Origin: Lecanosticta acicola
Lineage: Eukaryota; Ascomycota; Dothideomycetes; Mycosphaerellales; Mycosphaerellaceae
DNA: 64,000 bases
Direction of reading: 5' to 3'
NCBI GenBank assembly: GCA_963674455.1
Contig: CAVMBE010000016.1
Span: 310,001 to 374,000 of the forward strand
The position numbers and the translations under genes were made by a program. Shown here piece after piece: positions 54,271 through 64,000 of the stretch. The notes under the pieces are model-generated. The model was not told the DNA's origin. It worked only from the letters and a program-made list of their open reading frames with translations, and ran no database searches. Within the stretch, counting starts at the first letter, position 1; every line of letters begins with the position of its first letter.

Positions 54271-55488
54271 CTAAGCGTCTGGTTTGACAGCTCGAGCCGA
54301 GCCAGCTGGCGATGCTGAAATGCTTACAGCAGTCTGCGAACTGTACCCCGAATCCGCGTGAAGAGCCACCTCCGAGTGGGCGGGAGAAGCGGTCAAAGGC
54401 TTTTCGGCAAGCCAGTGGTAGCTCGTCGTGATCAACCTCGCACGGTCTGCTTCCACGAAAGCATCGCAGTCTTGGGTCAGGCGGTTGAAAAGCGTCCTGA
54501 AATGTGCAGGGAGGAGACCCACTCGTACAAGTCCCAGGAGCGCCTTCCGAGCAGTTCGGAAGTACCCATCGGCCCGCTCGATCAGCGGCGCTTGTAGGCC
54601 GTCAATACTAGCGTTGTTGGACTCCAACATCACAAAGCCGGAGCTTTCGAGAGCCTCCTCCATGCTGTGTGGCGTGGGGGTCCCCACTGCGCCGATGAGC
54701 GGCTTGATGCGTCGCATGAGTTTCTGGTGATGAGGATCCTCCGGGTTGTATGCCTCTAAGCTCGCCCAATCCAGCAGTGAAAGCCTCGCGCCTGGTCTCA
54801 GGACCCGATAGAGTTCCCGACACAGCTTCGCATGATCCTTTGCCAAGCTGAACGCCTGGATCTGGTAAAATGCATCGAAATAGTTGTCTGGAAAGGGCAA
54901 CGGTAAGTCGTTGAAGTCGGCGGTGATGAAATTATTCGAGAGGTTCATGGCCTTGTCGAAGGCTTTGGCACTAGCAATTTGGTCTGCATCGATGTTGAGG
55001 CCCGTCACCTGAGCATTCCCTGTGATCCTGGATATATGAGCGGCAACTCGCCCGCGTCCGCAACCTAAATCCAGTATTTTTGCGTTGGGAGGCAAATGAA
55101 GTTCCTTGGCGATGCTTTCCTCGTAGAGTATCTGGTTCATCGTAATGCTTTCCTTGAGGTCCATTGCCGGAGGGATGTACATCTTTTCCAGCTCGCCAAT
55201 CGCACAAAGATGATTTAATACTTTGTAATAGTCCGCAAGGCATGCGCCCACTTTCTTCTGATAATCTGGGCCCAGAGTCTCAATCATCATCTTTTCGTCT
55301 GCCCAATCGAGGTCGTAGATGACATATGAGTTCATAAAGGAATCCACTTCTTCTGGCGAAAGTCCTCTCAGGACGCGAAATGACCGGATTGCTGTTTCGA
55401 TACGCTGCATTCGCTGATTGCCGCGACTCTTCTTGCTCAAGTCCAGCCTAGTGGCCGCGACGTCGAGATCTGAATGCTGCGGAGCCAT
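54271..55488 (-). CDS. SAM-dependent methyltransferase, sterol-24-C-methyltransferase-like
   Basis: A single-exon protein of 405 aa. The SAM-binding motif I is ILDLGCGRGRVAAHI (about residues 137-151), followed by QVTGLNIDADQIASAK (motif with acidic residue), the DLPLPFPDNYFDAFYQIQAF stretch and ELYRVLRPGARLSLLDW. These, with the N-terminal YYKVLNHLC and C-terminal AHFRTLFNRL segments, resemble Erg6/SMT-type enzymes. It does not look like housekeeping Erg6: the usual YNLVTDFYEYGWG region is replaced and there is a Ser/Ala-rich tail. A sterol, terpenoid or polyketide substrate is possible. No biosynthetic backbone gene is nearby in the window, so its pathway is unknown. The N-terminal ~30 residues are basic. 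There are no membrane spans. Confidence 0.87.
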   Translation of the reverse strand: MAPQHSDLDVAATRLDLSKKSRGNQRMQRIETAIRSFRVLRGLSPEEVDSFMNSYVIYDLDWADEKMMIETLGPDYQKKVGACLADYYKVLNHLCAIGELEKMYIPPAMDLKESITMNQILYEESIAKELHLPPNAKILDLGCGRGRVAAHISRITGNAQVTGLNIDADQIASAKAFDKAMNLSNNFITADFNDLPLPFPDNYFDAFYQIQAFSLAKDHAKLCRELYRVLRPGARLSLLDWASLEAYNPEDPHHQKLMRRIKPLIGAVGTPTPHSMEEALESSGFVMLESNNASIDGLQAPLIERADGYFRTARKALLGLVRVGLLPAHFRTLFNRLTQDCDAFVEADRARLITTSYHWLAEKPLTASPAHSEVALHADSGYSSQTAVSISASPAGSARAVKPDA

Positions 55489-56690
55489 GTCCGATGTTAT
55501 CCTGCTGGTGGTAGCGACTGAAGGTGAAGTGCAAGCCGGCTGTGTGAGATGCGCTTACGGATCGGAGCTCGGGTTAGGATTAAGCTGATGAGCCGAAGGA
55601 GATTGTTCATGCAGCAGACAGGTGACCAAGTAGTGGAGACTGATGGAGCGGGTGTGCTGTATGCGCTGTGCTCTACTTGTTATGGCGGCTCAGGTGCAGG
55701 GGTGGGCTGGGTGACTTATTAACGAGTGTCCCGGTTTCTGTTAATTGCAAACAGTCATAAAACTCCAGCTCCTGGTGACGATAGTGACCGTAACCGCTCG
55801 GCCTTGCACTAAAGAACACGGCAGGATTACAAACCATTCTGACGGCATCGCGTGGCCATCATCCCGTTGGAGCGGTCGGATCTCGCACGCTGACTTAGCC
55901 AGCGAAAGAGTGGTGTAAGACGAAGTGCGAGCAATCGGAACTTGTTCTCCAAGCTGTTGAGTTTCAGAAGGCCTCTTTCCAGACAAGCGTTGGCGAGCAC
56001 TGCCTTCATTGCGTGAAGATCCCGGCAAGCAGAGGTTGTGTGACAGCTTCTATTTCGCTTCTGCAAGCCTTGCATGCCAATTGCAGGGCAGCGTCTGGCT
56101 GCCGACCTCCGGATCCGGGTGTCTCATCGGGTTCTGTCACAGCTGTCGCGATGAAATGGTGAGAGGACCCACTTTGCAATAGCGACTGGCAGGTATAGCA
56201 CACGATTGGTCTGTGGTCTGTGCAGGGAGGCGAGGCAAGGCAAGTTCTGTGAGTTTTGCGCTGACAGATTCATGACGTCGGGGCAGCTTTTGACCGGCAG
56301 CGAACCGGCAGCACGATGCTGACACGCATCATCTCGCGTACATCCTGTGATCCCATTCGGATAGTTCGGAGAACTGTTCGTGAACGCTTCTTGCTTGGCG
56401 CAAGAGATAGGCCAAGACGCGGTCGCGTCGGTAGACACGGCGCGGCTCTGACCGGCGGGAATTGTCACTGAGGGGAGGCTGTAGCGGCGGAGTCACCTCT
56501 TTCATCTCTCCATAAGGTATGAGTCCAGGATGCCAGTTGCGGAAGAAACGCGGATGTCGCCAAATGGACACCAAGAACCAGGTTTGACGTGAAGATGTTG
56601 TCGGCTCGGAAGGAGAAATGACGCCAAGTCTGTCAAGGGAGGCGCCGCCGATGCCGTACTGGAGCCTTGTTCACACCTCAGACGTCGCCC
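55489..56690. other. 1.2-kb intergenic region
   Basis: Upstream of the methyltransferase and of the FAD-oxidoreductase pseudogene. Open frames on the minus strand are short and unrecognised. No gene is supported. Confidence 0.45.
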
Positions 56691-57980
56691 ATGGGACGTC
56701 TGGTTACTACTTCTGAAGACCTCCCTCCACGCGCGGACTATGTCATCGTCGGGTGCGGTATCAGCGGTCCCTCCATCGCATATAACGCACTCTCCAAGCA
56801 GCCAAAAACATCCGTTGTCCTGCTCCTGCTCAAGGTGAGAGGCGCGTGCTCGCGTGCAACAGGTCGAAATGGAGGTCACACTGAGGCCGCATCTTCTCGC
56901 GCCTTCCGAAGCACGGACGAGCACATGGCCTTCAAGGAGCGATCAAGACCGCAAGGCTAGAGTATGCCACTATCAAGCGGACTCACCAACTTGCCGCAGA
57001 GTTGGACATAGATTGCGCCGCCAACTTCTGCGATAGCGCAGACATCATCTACAGTCAACATCAGCTTGACATGGGCCAGGCAGCCATCCGACGCATGGTG
57101 GAGACGATGGGTGCAGATAATCCGGCTGCCCAGTATCGTCAAGTATCGTATCCGGACGGCAGAAGAGGCTTCCAGTCAGTTTCTGTCGCCGAACGCTCTC
57201 GGCGCTTTCTCACATCAAGCCGGAAGTATCAGCGCGTATCAGTTCACGCTAGAAATTTCTGAATCTAGCGCTCGAACAAGAGCTGAATCTACAGCCCGAT
57301 ACACTAGTGCTTGCAATCGGACAGAGTCCAGGTAAAAACGAAGGGCTTGATAAAACCTCACGGGAATCGATCATGACTTCAAATCTGATTCTTACTACTA
57401 ATGGCTATACTGCTCACATTCTCCCAGAATTGCCAGGCCTTATAGTACCTCTGCATGGCCAAGTCGTTGCACGGCGATCTGGCACTGGATTACCTCGGAA
57501 AAGCTTGCCTATTACTTACTTATACATCCGTGAGAACAGATACGAATACATGATAACACGCCCTCCGGCTCAGTGAACGAAGGCGACATCGTTGTCGGTG
57601 GTCGTACTCACCAACTTTCGGATGACGGCGCATCTCGCTTTGGCAACACAGATGATACCTCGCTCGATCCTACTATCTCAGAATTCCTACGCAGTTGCTG
57701 GCCGATTGCTTCGGCTCGAAAAACTGGAGCAAAGACCTCCCTGATGGCTGTATTAGACACGAATGAAGCGGTTTTATGGGTGCCTCGGCGGACAGGCTGC
57801 CTTATGTTGGCGCTGTTCCCGACAAGCAAGGTCTGTGGATGTGCGCCAGTCTCAATGGCCATGGATTGGTCTGGTGCTTGAAATCTGCCGAAGCCTGGGT
57901 GGACATGGTCACTGGACATGAGACATCCCTGAGGAAGCTGGATGAATGGTATCCTTCTTCGGCACTTGTCAACGGAGACG
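56691..57980 (+). pseudogene. Decayed FAD-dependent amine/amino-acid oxidoreductase (DAO family)
   Basis: The DAO-fold order is readable from ATG 56691 but in pieces: ADYVIVGCGISGPSIAYNAL (the dinucleotide-binding motif) and RATGRNGGHTEAAS. Then a frameshift precedes KTARLEYATIKRTHQLAAEL and IDCAANFCDSADIIYSQHQ. Another shift comes before SPNALGAFSHQAGSISAYQF, and later TTNGYTAHILPELPGLIVPL and YEYMITRPP. A one-base loss near 57560 shifts into EGDIVVGGRTHQ. Near 57770 a conserved Trp position in the RHEWSGFMG motif is a TGA stop. The end reads LPYVGAVPDKQGLWMCASLNGHGLVWC. At least three frameshifts and one stop make it a pseudogene. The substrate of the ancestor cannot be told. Confidence 0.85.
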
Positions 57981-58789
57981 TCGAGCCCAGGACTCCAGAG
58001 CGGGGAATGTGCAGCACCAGATCTCTTCTTCTTCGCCGCCACCAGCACCACCGTCCGTCCGAAGAAGACGCAGTTTGTCTGTCCCTCAGCACCAGCGATC
58101 TGAAAGACCAACCGACCAGAATAGTTTTTTGGGTGTTGGAGGCGCGTATCTTTTCTTCTCCTCCGCCGTCTTCTTCTACTTCTCCTCCTTTCCCCCCGAA
58201 ATATTAGACTTCTCCCCCCGACGTAGACTATAGTATCTTATTCGTAAGCGGAAATCTTAATGCCCATACTTAACTATATATATAATTCTCCTCAGCCCCT
58301 CATGCATGTTGTCCAACATACGCCCTTACGACGTCCATGTGGGATCTTCTCAGGCGTATCGCTGATGTTCCATCTTCGTGATTGGCGGGTGCATGTCTAT
58401 GGAAGATGTCAGAGAAGCTGACAAGACGGGGACTATTAACACAGCATCACGTGAGTTGGAAGCTGACTCACCCATGTGAAAAGTCTTGGCATTCAGTCGC
58501 CTGAGGTGGTCTGCAATTACGCGCCCACGCTACACAGAGGTGTGAAAAAAATGGAATATTCCTGATTCCAAAAGCGGCCATAAAAAATGGCGTTATCTTT
58601 ACAGTCCCTTCGAGTTCGGATCGGACGTACTATCTATATACAAAATTTTCGCGACTCGTGTGCACACTAGCACCGGATCGCTCGAAAGGAGGTTTTCTCT
58701 TTCGCTTTACGGACGGGGGGTATCTTTGTTTCGTGCCATGTTTTCGTCGCCATCCAACGCGACTGCTAAAAATCTTCATCGTACAAGAA
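57981..58789. other. Intergenic region with AT-rich segment
   Basis: Contains a CTTCTTCTYCTCC-rich stretch (58150-58200) and an AT-rich segment at about 58200-58300 with a TATATATATA run near 58274. Otherwise it is the 3' side of both the pseudogene and the KCH gene. No gene is seen. Confidence 0.5.
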
Positions 58790-60901
58790 TCAGTAGGCCG
58801 GCCACTGAGATCTCTGTTGTGGCGGAGGCGAGTGACGTCTCGCACGCTCTTCGTCGTCGGACGCGCCATATTCGGCAAGAATATCGTGTGCGTAGTTGGA
58901 GTGGCGTGGTTTCACGGGTGTCACGGCAAGAGGTGCGGTTGCACTACGCTGCGGGACATTGTGATGCGCGGTGCTAAAGTAGTCACCCGTGCTCTGAGCA
59001 CCGCTGACTGTTATGTTCCGCTGAGGTCCTTGCTGCCATCGTGGCGCCGAGGCGTTGCTGCCAGGGGTGAAAGCCACATAGCCATTCTGTTGTTGCGGCG
59101 GCGGTCGCTGGGCATGAGACGGTTGAGATTGCATCTCGTAGCTGTCTGGTGATGCAGATCGAATCTCTGGCAGTGCCGGAGCAGCTGCGGCGAAGGAACG
59201 GTTGAAGCTTCCTTGGGAGCCACGCATAGGGCGACCAAAGGAAGGCTGGCTGTGGAGGCTACTGGTAGAACCGCTGTGCTGCAGCGGTGCTGCGCGAAAA
59301 CCGTCGACTGTATTTGAACGCACTGGCGGAGGATATTTTCTGTCGTACGGACCCTGCGAAGGATTTGACATCGCTGAAGGCGGGCCTTGTTCGAAGCTGA
59401 AAGCAGTATTCGATCTAATTGGAAGAGGGATTCGCGGGGCTGGTGTTTGTCGAGGATAAGGATTGCCATTGTTTGGAGTAAAGGGTCGTGTAGACATCGG
59501 TGTTTGTGCTCTCGATCCTGACATTGGTGGCCCTGGAGCGTAAGCCCTCCGGGAGCCTATCGTGGTTTGCGAGTCATTGCGACCATGGTATTGATCAAAA
59601 GACAAGTTTGAGTCTTGTCGAGTGACCGCGGAAGGCGGTACTGGATAGCCGTCAGGTGCACCAGCGTAGCCTGCGTTCGCAAGGAGAGGGGCGTTAGTAG
59701 AGTAGCTGGGCGCTGCCGACCAAGTAGACGCTTGGGTCGTTGTGCGTGTCATGTCTGGTCTACCGCCAACCGAGACGTTGGGCAGAGTCGGCTGTCTCTG
59801 AAGACCATCGTTGCGAGTAGGCGGTTGGCTTGTATAGGGTGGAAGGGTGGCTGTGCTTTCGACGGTATCCTGACGAACCAACGGGAATTCCGGAAGCTCA
59901 TCTTGCTTCTCAGTTTCTGGTGTATCACCAACATTAGGCAGCGTGGGCAAGCTCTTGAGATGAGGTTGTGCCGGCAGAGACAACTCTCCCGTCTTCTGTC
60001 TCTTGATTTCTTCTTTTCGAAGGTACTTCTGCTTTTTGCGCTCTTCGTCCTCCAGGGCAGCCTTCACTTTGTGCTCGACAATCTTGGCAAGACGCTTGTC
60101 GACCTTCTTCTTGCAGTAGACAGAGAGTCTGCCGTCTCGCTGTGGGATGTAGTGCAACAAGAATGTAATGTAAAGGATTGCCGCCACGATAAGCGACAAC
60201 GCACTGAAGACCCAGATGACCAAGGTGACCAACATGGAAATGTAGATCATCGCTTCGGTCAGGTCCTGATTTGCAAGCTCTTGAACATTGTACCAGAACT
60301 GATCGAAGGAAGAGCGCTCGGCTGATTTTTTGTGGAGAAGGTCGGCCTGAAGGACAGCCCAAAGGGTCATGGCGTTGACGCATTGACGGGGAGCTTCCGC
60401 GAGAATGATTCGGATGGCACCTTTGAAGGAGAAGTAGACAAACAATGCCACGTAATCGGCTCCCTTCTTGCTCTTCGTAAGCTCGGTGAAGACCAGGAAG
60501 CGCTTCCATCCTCCGCCGGGTCGGGTACTGAGAATGGTGACGGCGGTCGGGTCGAGGAAGCTCTCGGCAACGCCACCTCGTTTGATGACTCTCCATGCGC
60601 GGATGAGCTCGTAGAATAGGAGTACGAAGGACAGCAGAATACAGACGGCAAAGATCCATCTGCTGTACTTGAAATCAAGCGCAGGCTTGACCTTGGAGCT
60701 CCAATGATTAAAGGCCAGCAAATTGACGGCTGTGTAGGTGTCAAGGGCAACGACAGCAGTCCCGACGAAGGCCATGAACCACAGCCATACGTATGCGGCA
60801 ACAGTCCAGCCGGAGGTGCACTTGAAGTCGGTCAATGTGAGATAGTCCCATTTCGCCGTCTCTTCTGGCGAGCCTTTCTCGCGATCCGCAAAGCAGCCCA
60901 T
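58790..60901 (-). CDS. KCH-family fungal potassium-channel protein (Kch1/Prm6 type)
   Basis: A single-exon protein of 703 aa. It opens MGCFADREKG, with Cys3 a possible lipidation site, and contains the family signature KWDYLTLTDFK. Hydrophobic segments lie at about 31-52, 83-105, 147-168 and 220-258. A cytosolic basic helix follows (KKKVDKRLAKIVEHKVKAAL, then charged Glu/Lys). The C-terminal ~390 residues are Ser/Pro/Gln-rich and disordered, with many RQDT/RSNT-type sites. Yeast Kch1 and Prm6/Kch2 promote K+ influx that activates the high-affinity Ca2+ system during pheromone or ER-stress responses, at the plasma membrane. The yeast proteins are shorter, so the long tail is a filamentous-fungal feature. 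The channel role is inferred from the family. Confidence 0.88.
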   Translation of the reverse strand: MGCFADREKGSPEETAKWDYLTLTDFKCTSGWTVAAYVWLWFMAFVGTAVVALDTYTAVNLLAFNHWSSKVKPALDFKYSRWIFAVCILLSFVLLFYELIRAWRVIKRGGVAESFLDPTAVTILSTRPGGGWKRFLVFTELTKSKKGADYVALFVYFSFKGAIRIILAEAPRQCVNAMTLWAVLQADLLHKKSAERSSFDQFWYNVQELANQDLTEAMIYISMLVTLVIWVFSALSLIVAAILYITFLLHYIPQRDGRLSVYCKKKVDKRLAKIVEHKVKAALEDEERKKQKYLRKEEIKRQKTGELSLPAQPHLKSLPTLPNVGDTPETEKQDELPEFPLVRQDTVESTATLPPYTSQPPTRNDGLQRQPTLPNVSVGGRPDMTRTTTQASTWSAAPSYSTNAPLLANAGYAGAPDGYPVPPSAVTRQDSNLSFDQYHGRNDSQTTIGSRRAYAPGPPMSGSRAQTPMSTRPFTPNNGNPYPRQTPAPRIPLPIRSNTAFSFEQGPPSAMSNPSQGPYDRKYPPPVRSNTVDGFRAAPLQHSGSTSSLHSQPSFGRPMRGSQGSFNRSFAAAAPALPEIRSASPDSYEMQSQPSHAQRPPPQQQNGYVAFTPGSNASAPRWQQGPQRNITVSGAQSTGDYFSTAHHNVPQRSATAPLAVTPVKPRHSNYAHDILAEYGASDDEERARRHSPPPQQRSQWPAY

Positions 60902-62019
60902 AGTCAGTTCCGTGGTGTTGTTGGATTATTTTGTGGTGTGCCCCTCTCGTCGCCGAGACCAGCAGTGTGAACAGAGGGATCAATTGAAAAGATGTGCCGC
61001 CAGGACGGCTCGTGAAGGATTGTGGTCGGTGGTATCGAGTGATGCGAATCGTGAACGAGTGTCGCCTGACCTGCAGACGTGGGGAAGGAAAAGGCCGTTG
61101 GCGGTAATGAGTGTGGTCGAGTTCAGAGCATGCGTCTGGTGGGAAGGTAGAATCGCATTGCGTGGAGCGATCTAGCCTGGGTGAAGCGAGGGACAATGGG
61201 CGCTGGGCGGGCGACAATGGCAGCTTTTGTTGCGCCTTCGTCAGCGGCAGGAGGACAATGGACCGGATAGAAACTCGGTGAAGGAGACAAAGAAGGCGAA
61301 GGGCATCTGGCGAGCCGCTGGCAGCTGGGCGTTGCGGTGTCAGAGGTGTAGGGGTTGGAGTGACCGTCGCCCTCGCGGTCGCGGTCGCTGTCGCTATTGT
61401 CGGCTCGGCGCGAATGGAATTCAGCAGACATGCGACATTACAGGGTCCATGTGGCCGGTGAACGCGCTTTGGCCGGACTGGTCGCAGAGGAGCGAAGATG
61501 AGTGGCGCCCGCGCGCGGCAGGAGTGCAGCGGAGTGGTGCAAGGAGATGTTGTGTGATGGTGTATGTGTGTATGTGCACCTCGTGTTTCGACGGCTCACG
61601 CCCGGCGGCACACACCGCGGCTCCATGCCCGTTTCACCTTAGAACTACCCTCCCGGCGCTAAGCATCAGACCCATCCGACGTCCAATCGCTGCTACTCCT
61701 GATCAACGTTCGAACGCTTCGACACACTCGCACAGTGTGCAGTGCTCGGAGAATAATAAATCGCTTATCACAACCACAATCCACAGTCCTACACAATGGA
61801 GGATAACCAATCGAGGACTATCAGCATCATCTGCCGATGTATAGACCCATACACTGAGTGACGCTGTCGGCCTCTCTGGTAGGTAGAGGACGGGGATATG
61901 CAGCTGTGCAGTGTCTGGGACATGCTAGCTCGCCACGTGTGACGCCTCAGGCCGAAACCCCCACTCTCGCGTCTGGGGGCAGATATTTTTCTGCTGACCA
62001 CACAGTCACCGACATTAAC
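60902..62019. promoter_or_regulatory. Divergent intergenic region between KCH and DPH2 genes
   Basis: About 1.1 kb holding both promoters. The frame upstream of the DPH2 start is open to 61858 but begins without an ATG. A GGTCGC-type run lies near 61375-61395. No separate gene is supported. Confidence 0.5.
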
Positions 62020-63756
62020 ATGGCTTCCGAACACGCTCCCATCTTGTCCACGCCCGCTGAGCATATCCTGGAGGAGGCTGCTCCAGTCGTCCTACCATCA
62101 ACCGAAGCCCGTCTCACGGAAGATCAACTCCATCTCCAATATGAGATCAAGAGAACAATCAATGAGATCCGCCAAGGACGGTGGAAGCGCATTGCTTTGC
62201 AGTTTCCCGATGCAATGCTGAGTGACGCGCCACGCGTGTTCGAAGCTCTCCGGGATGGCCTGAAGAATTCGAGGCAAGCATCGCGGCCTCAACATCCTTC
62301 GTCCCACACCAATGAACCCACACACGACGTCACCGAGACACTGCAGAGGGCATCGTTGAGCGATCCGAGTCTTGTAGGTGACGCTGGCTTTGACGAAATC
62401 GACGAGAAGCTCACCATCCTCGGCGACACATCTTACGGTGCATGTTGCGTGGATGAGGTCGCTGCAGAACATGTCGACGCCGACGTGGTAGTGCATTATG
62501 GAAGATCATGCCTGTCGCCTACCGCGCGGCTACCAGTCATCTATGTCTACACTTCGAAACCACTGGATCTAGACATGGTTGTTAAGAGTTTCCTCTCCAC
62601 CTTCCCGAACAAGCATGACAAGATCTGTCTCATGGCCGACATCCCTTACGGCCATCACCTGGATACCCTTCAAGAGCGACTTGTACGAGATGGCTATGGT
62701 CACATCTTCAGCACGCAAATCATTCGGGATCATACGTCTCCTTTGCCAAATCGGACTGTACCAGCGCAAGTTCAAGAGAATACCGAGACGTTGAAGGAGT
62801 ATTCCATCTTTCACATCTCCAATCCTCCTGCCTCTCTTCTACTCATTCTCTCCTCTCGTATCAAGAGTATACACATTCTCCCTACAGATACTTCGGCGCC
62901 AACGACCGTGGAAGCTTCGACCGCTCAGCTCCTGCGAAGGCGCTACGCACTGCTGACACGTTTGAGTACGGTCCCTATCTTCGGCATCCTGATCAATACT
63001 CTTTCCGTGGCCAACTACATGGACGCCCTCGAGCACTGCCAGGGTCTCATCTCACGCGCGGGGAAGAAATCATACACTTTCGTGGTCGGGAAAGTCAACG
63101 CCGCCAAGGTTGCCAATTTCAGCGAAATCGGCGGTTGGGTGGTCATTGGGTGCTGGGAGAGCAGCTTGATTGAGAGCAAGGAATTCTTCAAGCCCATCAT
63201 CACCCCATTTGAGCTGGAGATGGCTTTGACAGACGACAAGGAGAGGGTGTGGGGTGGCGAGTGGGTGGGCGATTTTTCGCAATTGCTTGGCAAAGAGCGC
63301 AAGCTCACCATGAATGGAGGGCAAACCGGCGAATTGAACGGGAATGATGAAATCGCAAGCACAGGAGAAGGAAACTGGGACGATCAACCTTCCGATGATG
63401 AGCCACCTGAATTCGACCTGAGAACAGGCCGCTACGTCAGTAACAGCAGACCTATGGGCCGGCCGACGAGAGCACAAGCTACAAACGGCGAGAGCTCCAC
63501 GGGGAAAGGCAATGGCGCCGCACCACCTTCGTCGGCTCTGGTACAAAGAGCAAAAGGCGACGTTGCGACAGTCGGCGGGCAAGTCTCTCCTGCTGCCGAA
63601 TTCCTCCGCTCTAAACGAACGTGGCAAGGTCTTGGAAGCGACTTCGAGATTGCGTATGATAGAGACGAGGATGGAAAGATTCAAGGCGCGGCAATGGAAG
63701 AAGGGAGAAGCGGTGTTGCCAAGGGCTACACAGTTGGTGAGAGTGAGAGGACTTGA
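62020..63756 (+). CDS. dph2: Diphthamide biosynthesis protein 2 (Dph2)
   Basis: A single-exon protein of 578 aa from ATG 62020. The frame is open 54 codons further upstream, but without an ATG and without family similarity. Family segments: YEIKRTINEIRQGRWKRIAL, LQFPDAMLSDAPRV, then the iron-sulfur region with LGDTSYGACCVDEVAAEHV (about 135-153) and VVHYGRSCLSP. Next come PIFGILINTLSVANYMDALE, KKSYTFVVGKVNAAKVANFSE and VVIGCWESSLIESKEFFKPI (the C-terminal Cys). A Gly/Ser-rich tail follows, with FLRSKRTWQGL near the end. Dph2 forms a heterodimer with Dph1 that transfers the 3-amino-3-carboxypropyl group from SAM to a His of elongation factor 2, the first step of diphthamide. Acts in the cytosol. 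Confidence 0.96.
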   Translation: MASEHAPILSTPAEHILEEAAPVVLPSTEARLTEDQLHLQYEIKRTINEIRQGRWKRIALQFPDAMLSDAPRVFEALRDGLKNSRQASRPQHPSSHTNEPTHDVTETLQRASLSDPSLVGDAGFDEIDEKLTILGDTSYGACCVDEVAAEHVDADVVVHYGRSCLSPTARLPVIYVYTSKPLDLDMVVKSFLSTFPNKHDKICLMADIPYGHHLDTLQERLVRDGYGHIFSTQIIRDHTSPLPNRTVPAQVQENTETLKEYSIFHISNPPASLLLILSSRIKSIHILPTDTSAPTTVEASTAQLLRRRYALLTRLSTVPIFGILINTLSVANYMDALEHCQGLISRAGKKSYTFVVGKVNAAKVANFSEIGGWVVIGCWESSLIESKEFFKPIITPFELEMALTDDKERVWGGEWVGDFSQLLGKERKLTMNGGQTGELNGNDEIASTGEGNWDDQPSDDEPPEFDLRTGRYVSNSRPMGRPTRAQATNGESSTGKGNGAAPPSSALVQRAKGDVATVGGQVSPAAEFLRSKRTWQGLGSDFEIAYDRDEDGKIQGAAMEEGRSGVAKGYTVGESERT

Positions 63757-64000
63757 GTTCACATCTCAATAATCTCTTCCCCAGCAGTCTAGCAAAGTCT
63801 CAGGCCTACGGCAAAGTCCGAGGGCGCAAAACGACCGGTGACAAACAAGGGGTGCTGCTTGATGTGTGCGTAAAGCTGTTCAACTATCGTTGGCGAGCTC
63901 CGTCCATGGCTATATATCTCGAGTCCACTCTGGCTCGGTGCTCCCAGACAGTCAGCATCTGAGTATCTCCCCATACCTCAACCCGTCTACTTCCTCAGCA
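63757..64000. other. Downstream flank of DPH2
   Basis: 244 bp to the window edge; no gene is supported. Confidence 0.5.

Overview
This window is nuclear DNA of a filamentous ascomycete (Pezizomycotina), most likely a dothideomycete. The class-level guess is inference from gene content and protein style; no marker in the window proves it. Support for a fungus comes from short spliceosomal introns (mostly 49-99 nt, GTRNGT...YAG, one with a perfect TACTAAC branch site), single-gene transcription units on both strands, moderately GC-rich sequence, many Ser/Pro/Gln-rich low-complexity proteins, and fungus-specific families (GON7, a KCH potassium-channel protein, a Reg1-type PP1 subunit, DUF6699). 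I find no prokaryotic operons, CRISPR array, phage or intact transposon.

Layout. 0.7-13.7 kb: an ecto-nucleotide pyrophosphatase/phosphodiesterase, a small multi-pass membrane protein, a large unknown Ser/Pro-rich protein, a C2H2 regulator with a previously hidden His-rich first exon, and a GRF zinc-finger protein with an RGG N-terminus. 15.7-27.3 kb: four minus-strand genes (SH3BGR/thioredoxin-fold protein, an unknown protein, an ELMO/CED-12 protein, a Reg1-like PP1 subunit). 27.3-31.9 kb is gene-poor apart from an intron-containing tRNA-Gly(GCC). 31.9-41.0 kb: an SDR, dynein intermediate chain, ATP synthase subunit e, a decayed carboxylesterase, GON7 and TFIIF-beta. 41.2-58 kb looks more accessory: an MFS transporter divergent from a FAD monooxygenase, a second C2H2 regulator, an unknown protein, a DUF6699 protein with a likely GC-AG intron, an SMT-like methyltransferase, and a FAD oxidoreductase pseudogene. 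58.8-63.8 kb: KCH1-type protein divergent from DPH2.

How the genes relate. Most are unrelated housekeeping or signalling genes. Three divergent pairs share upstream regions: dynein intermediate chain/ATP synthase e, GON7/TFIIF-beta, and KCH/DPH2. The MFS/monooxygenase pair could be a small metabolic unit, but no backbone synthase gene is present. Two pseudogenes show that the 37-58 kb part is losing metabolic genes.

I rebuilt exon structures by hand from splice signals and reading-frame continuity; coordinates cover the whole spliced CDS and introns are given in the text. Statements on families rest on remembered motifs, not on a database search. I did not find a convincing undescribed system. 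The most unusual non-coding structure is a diverged tandem duplication carrying ten ACAAT/ATTGT elements at 3.13-3.42 kb.
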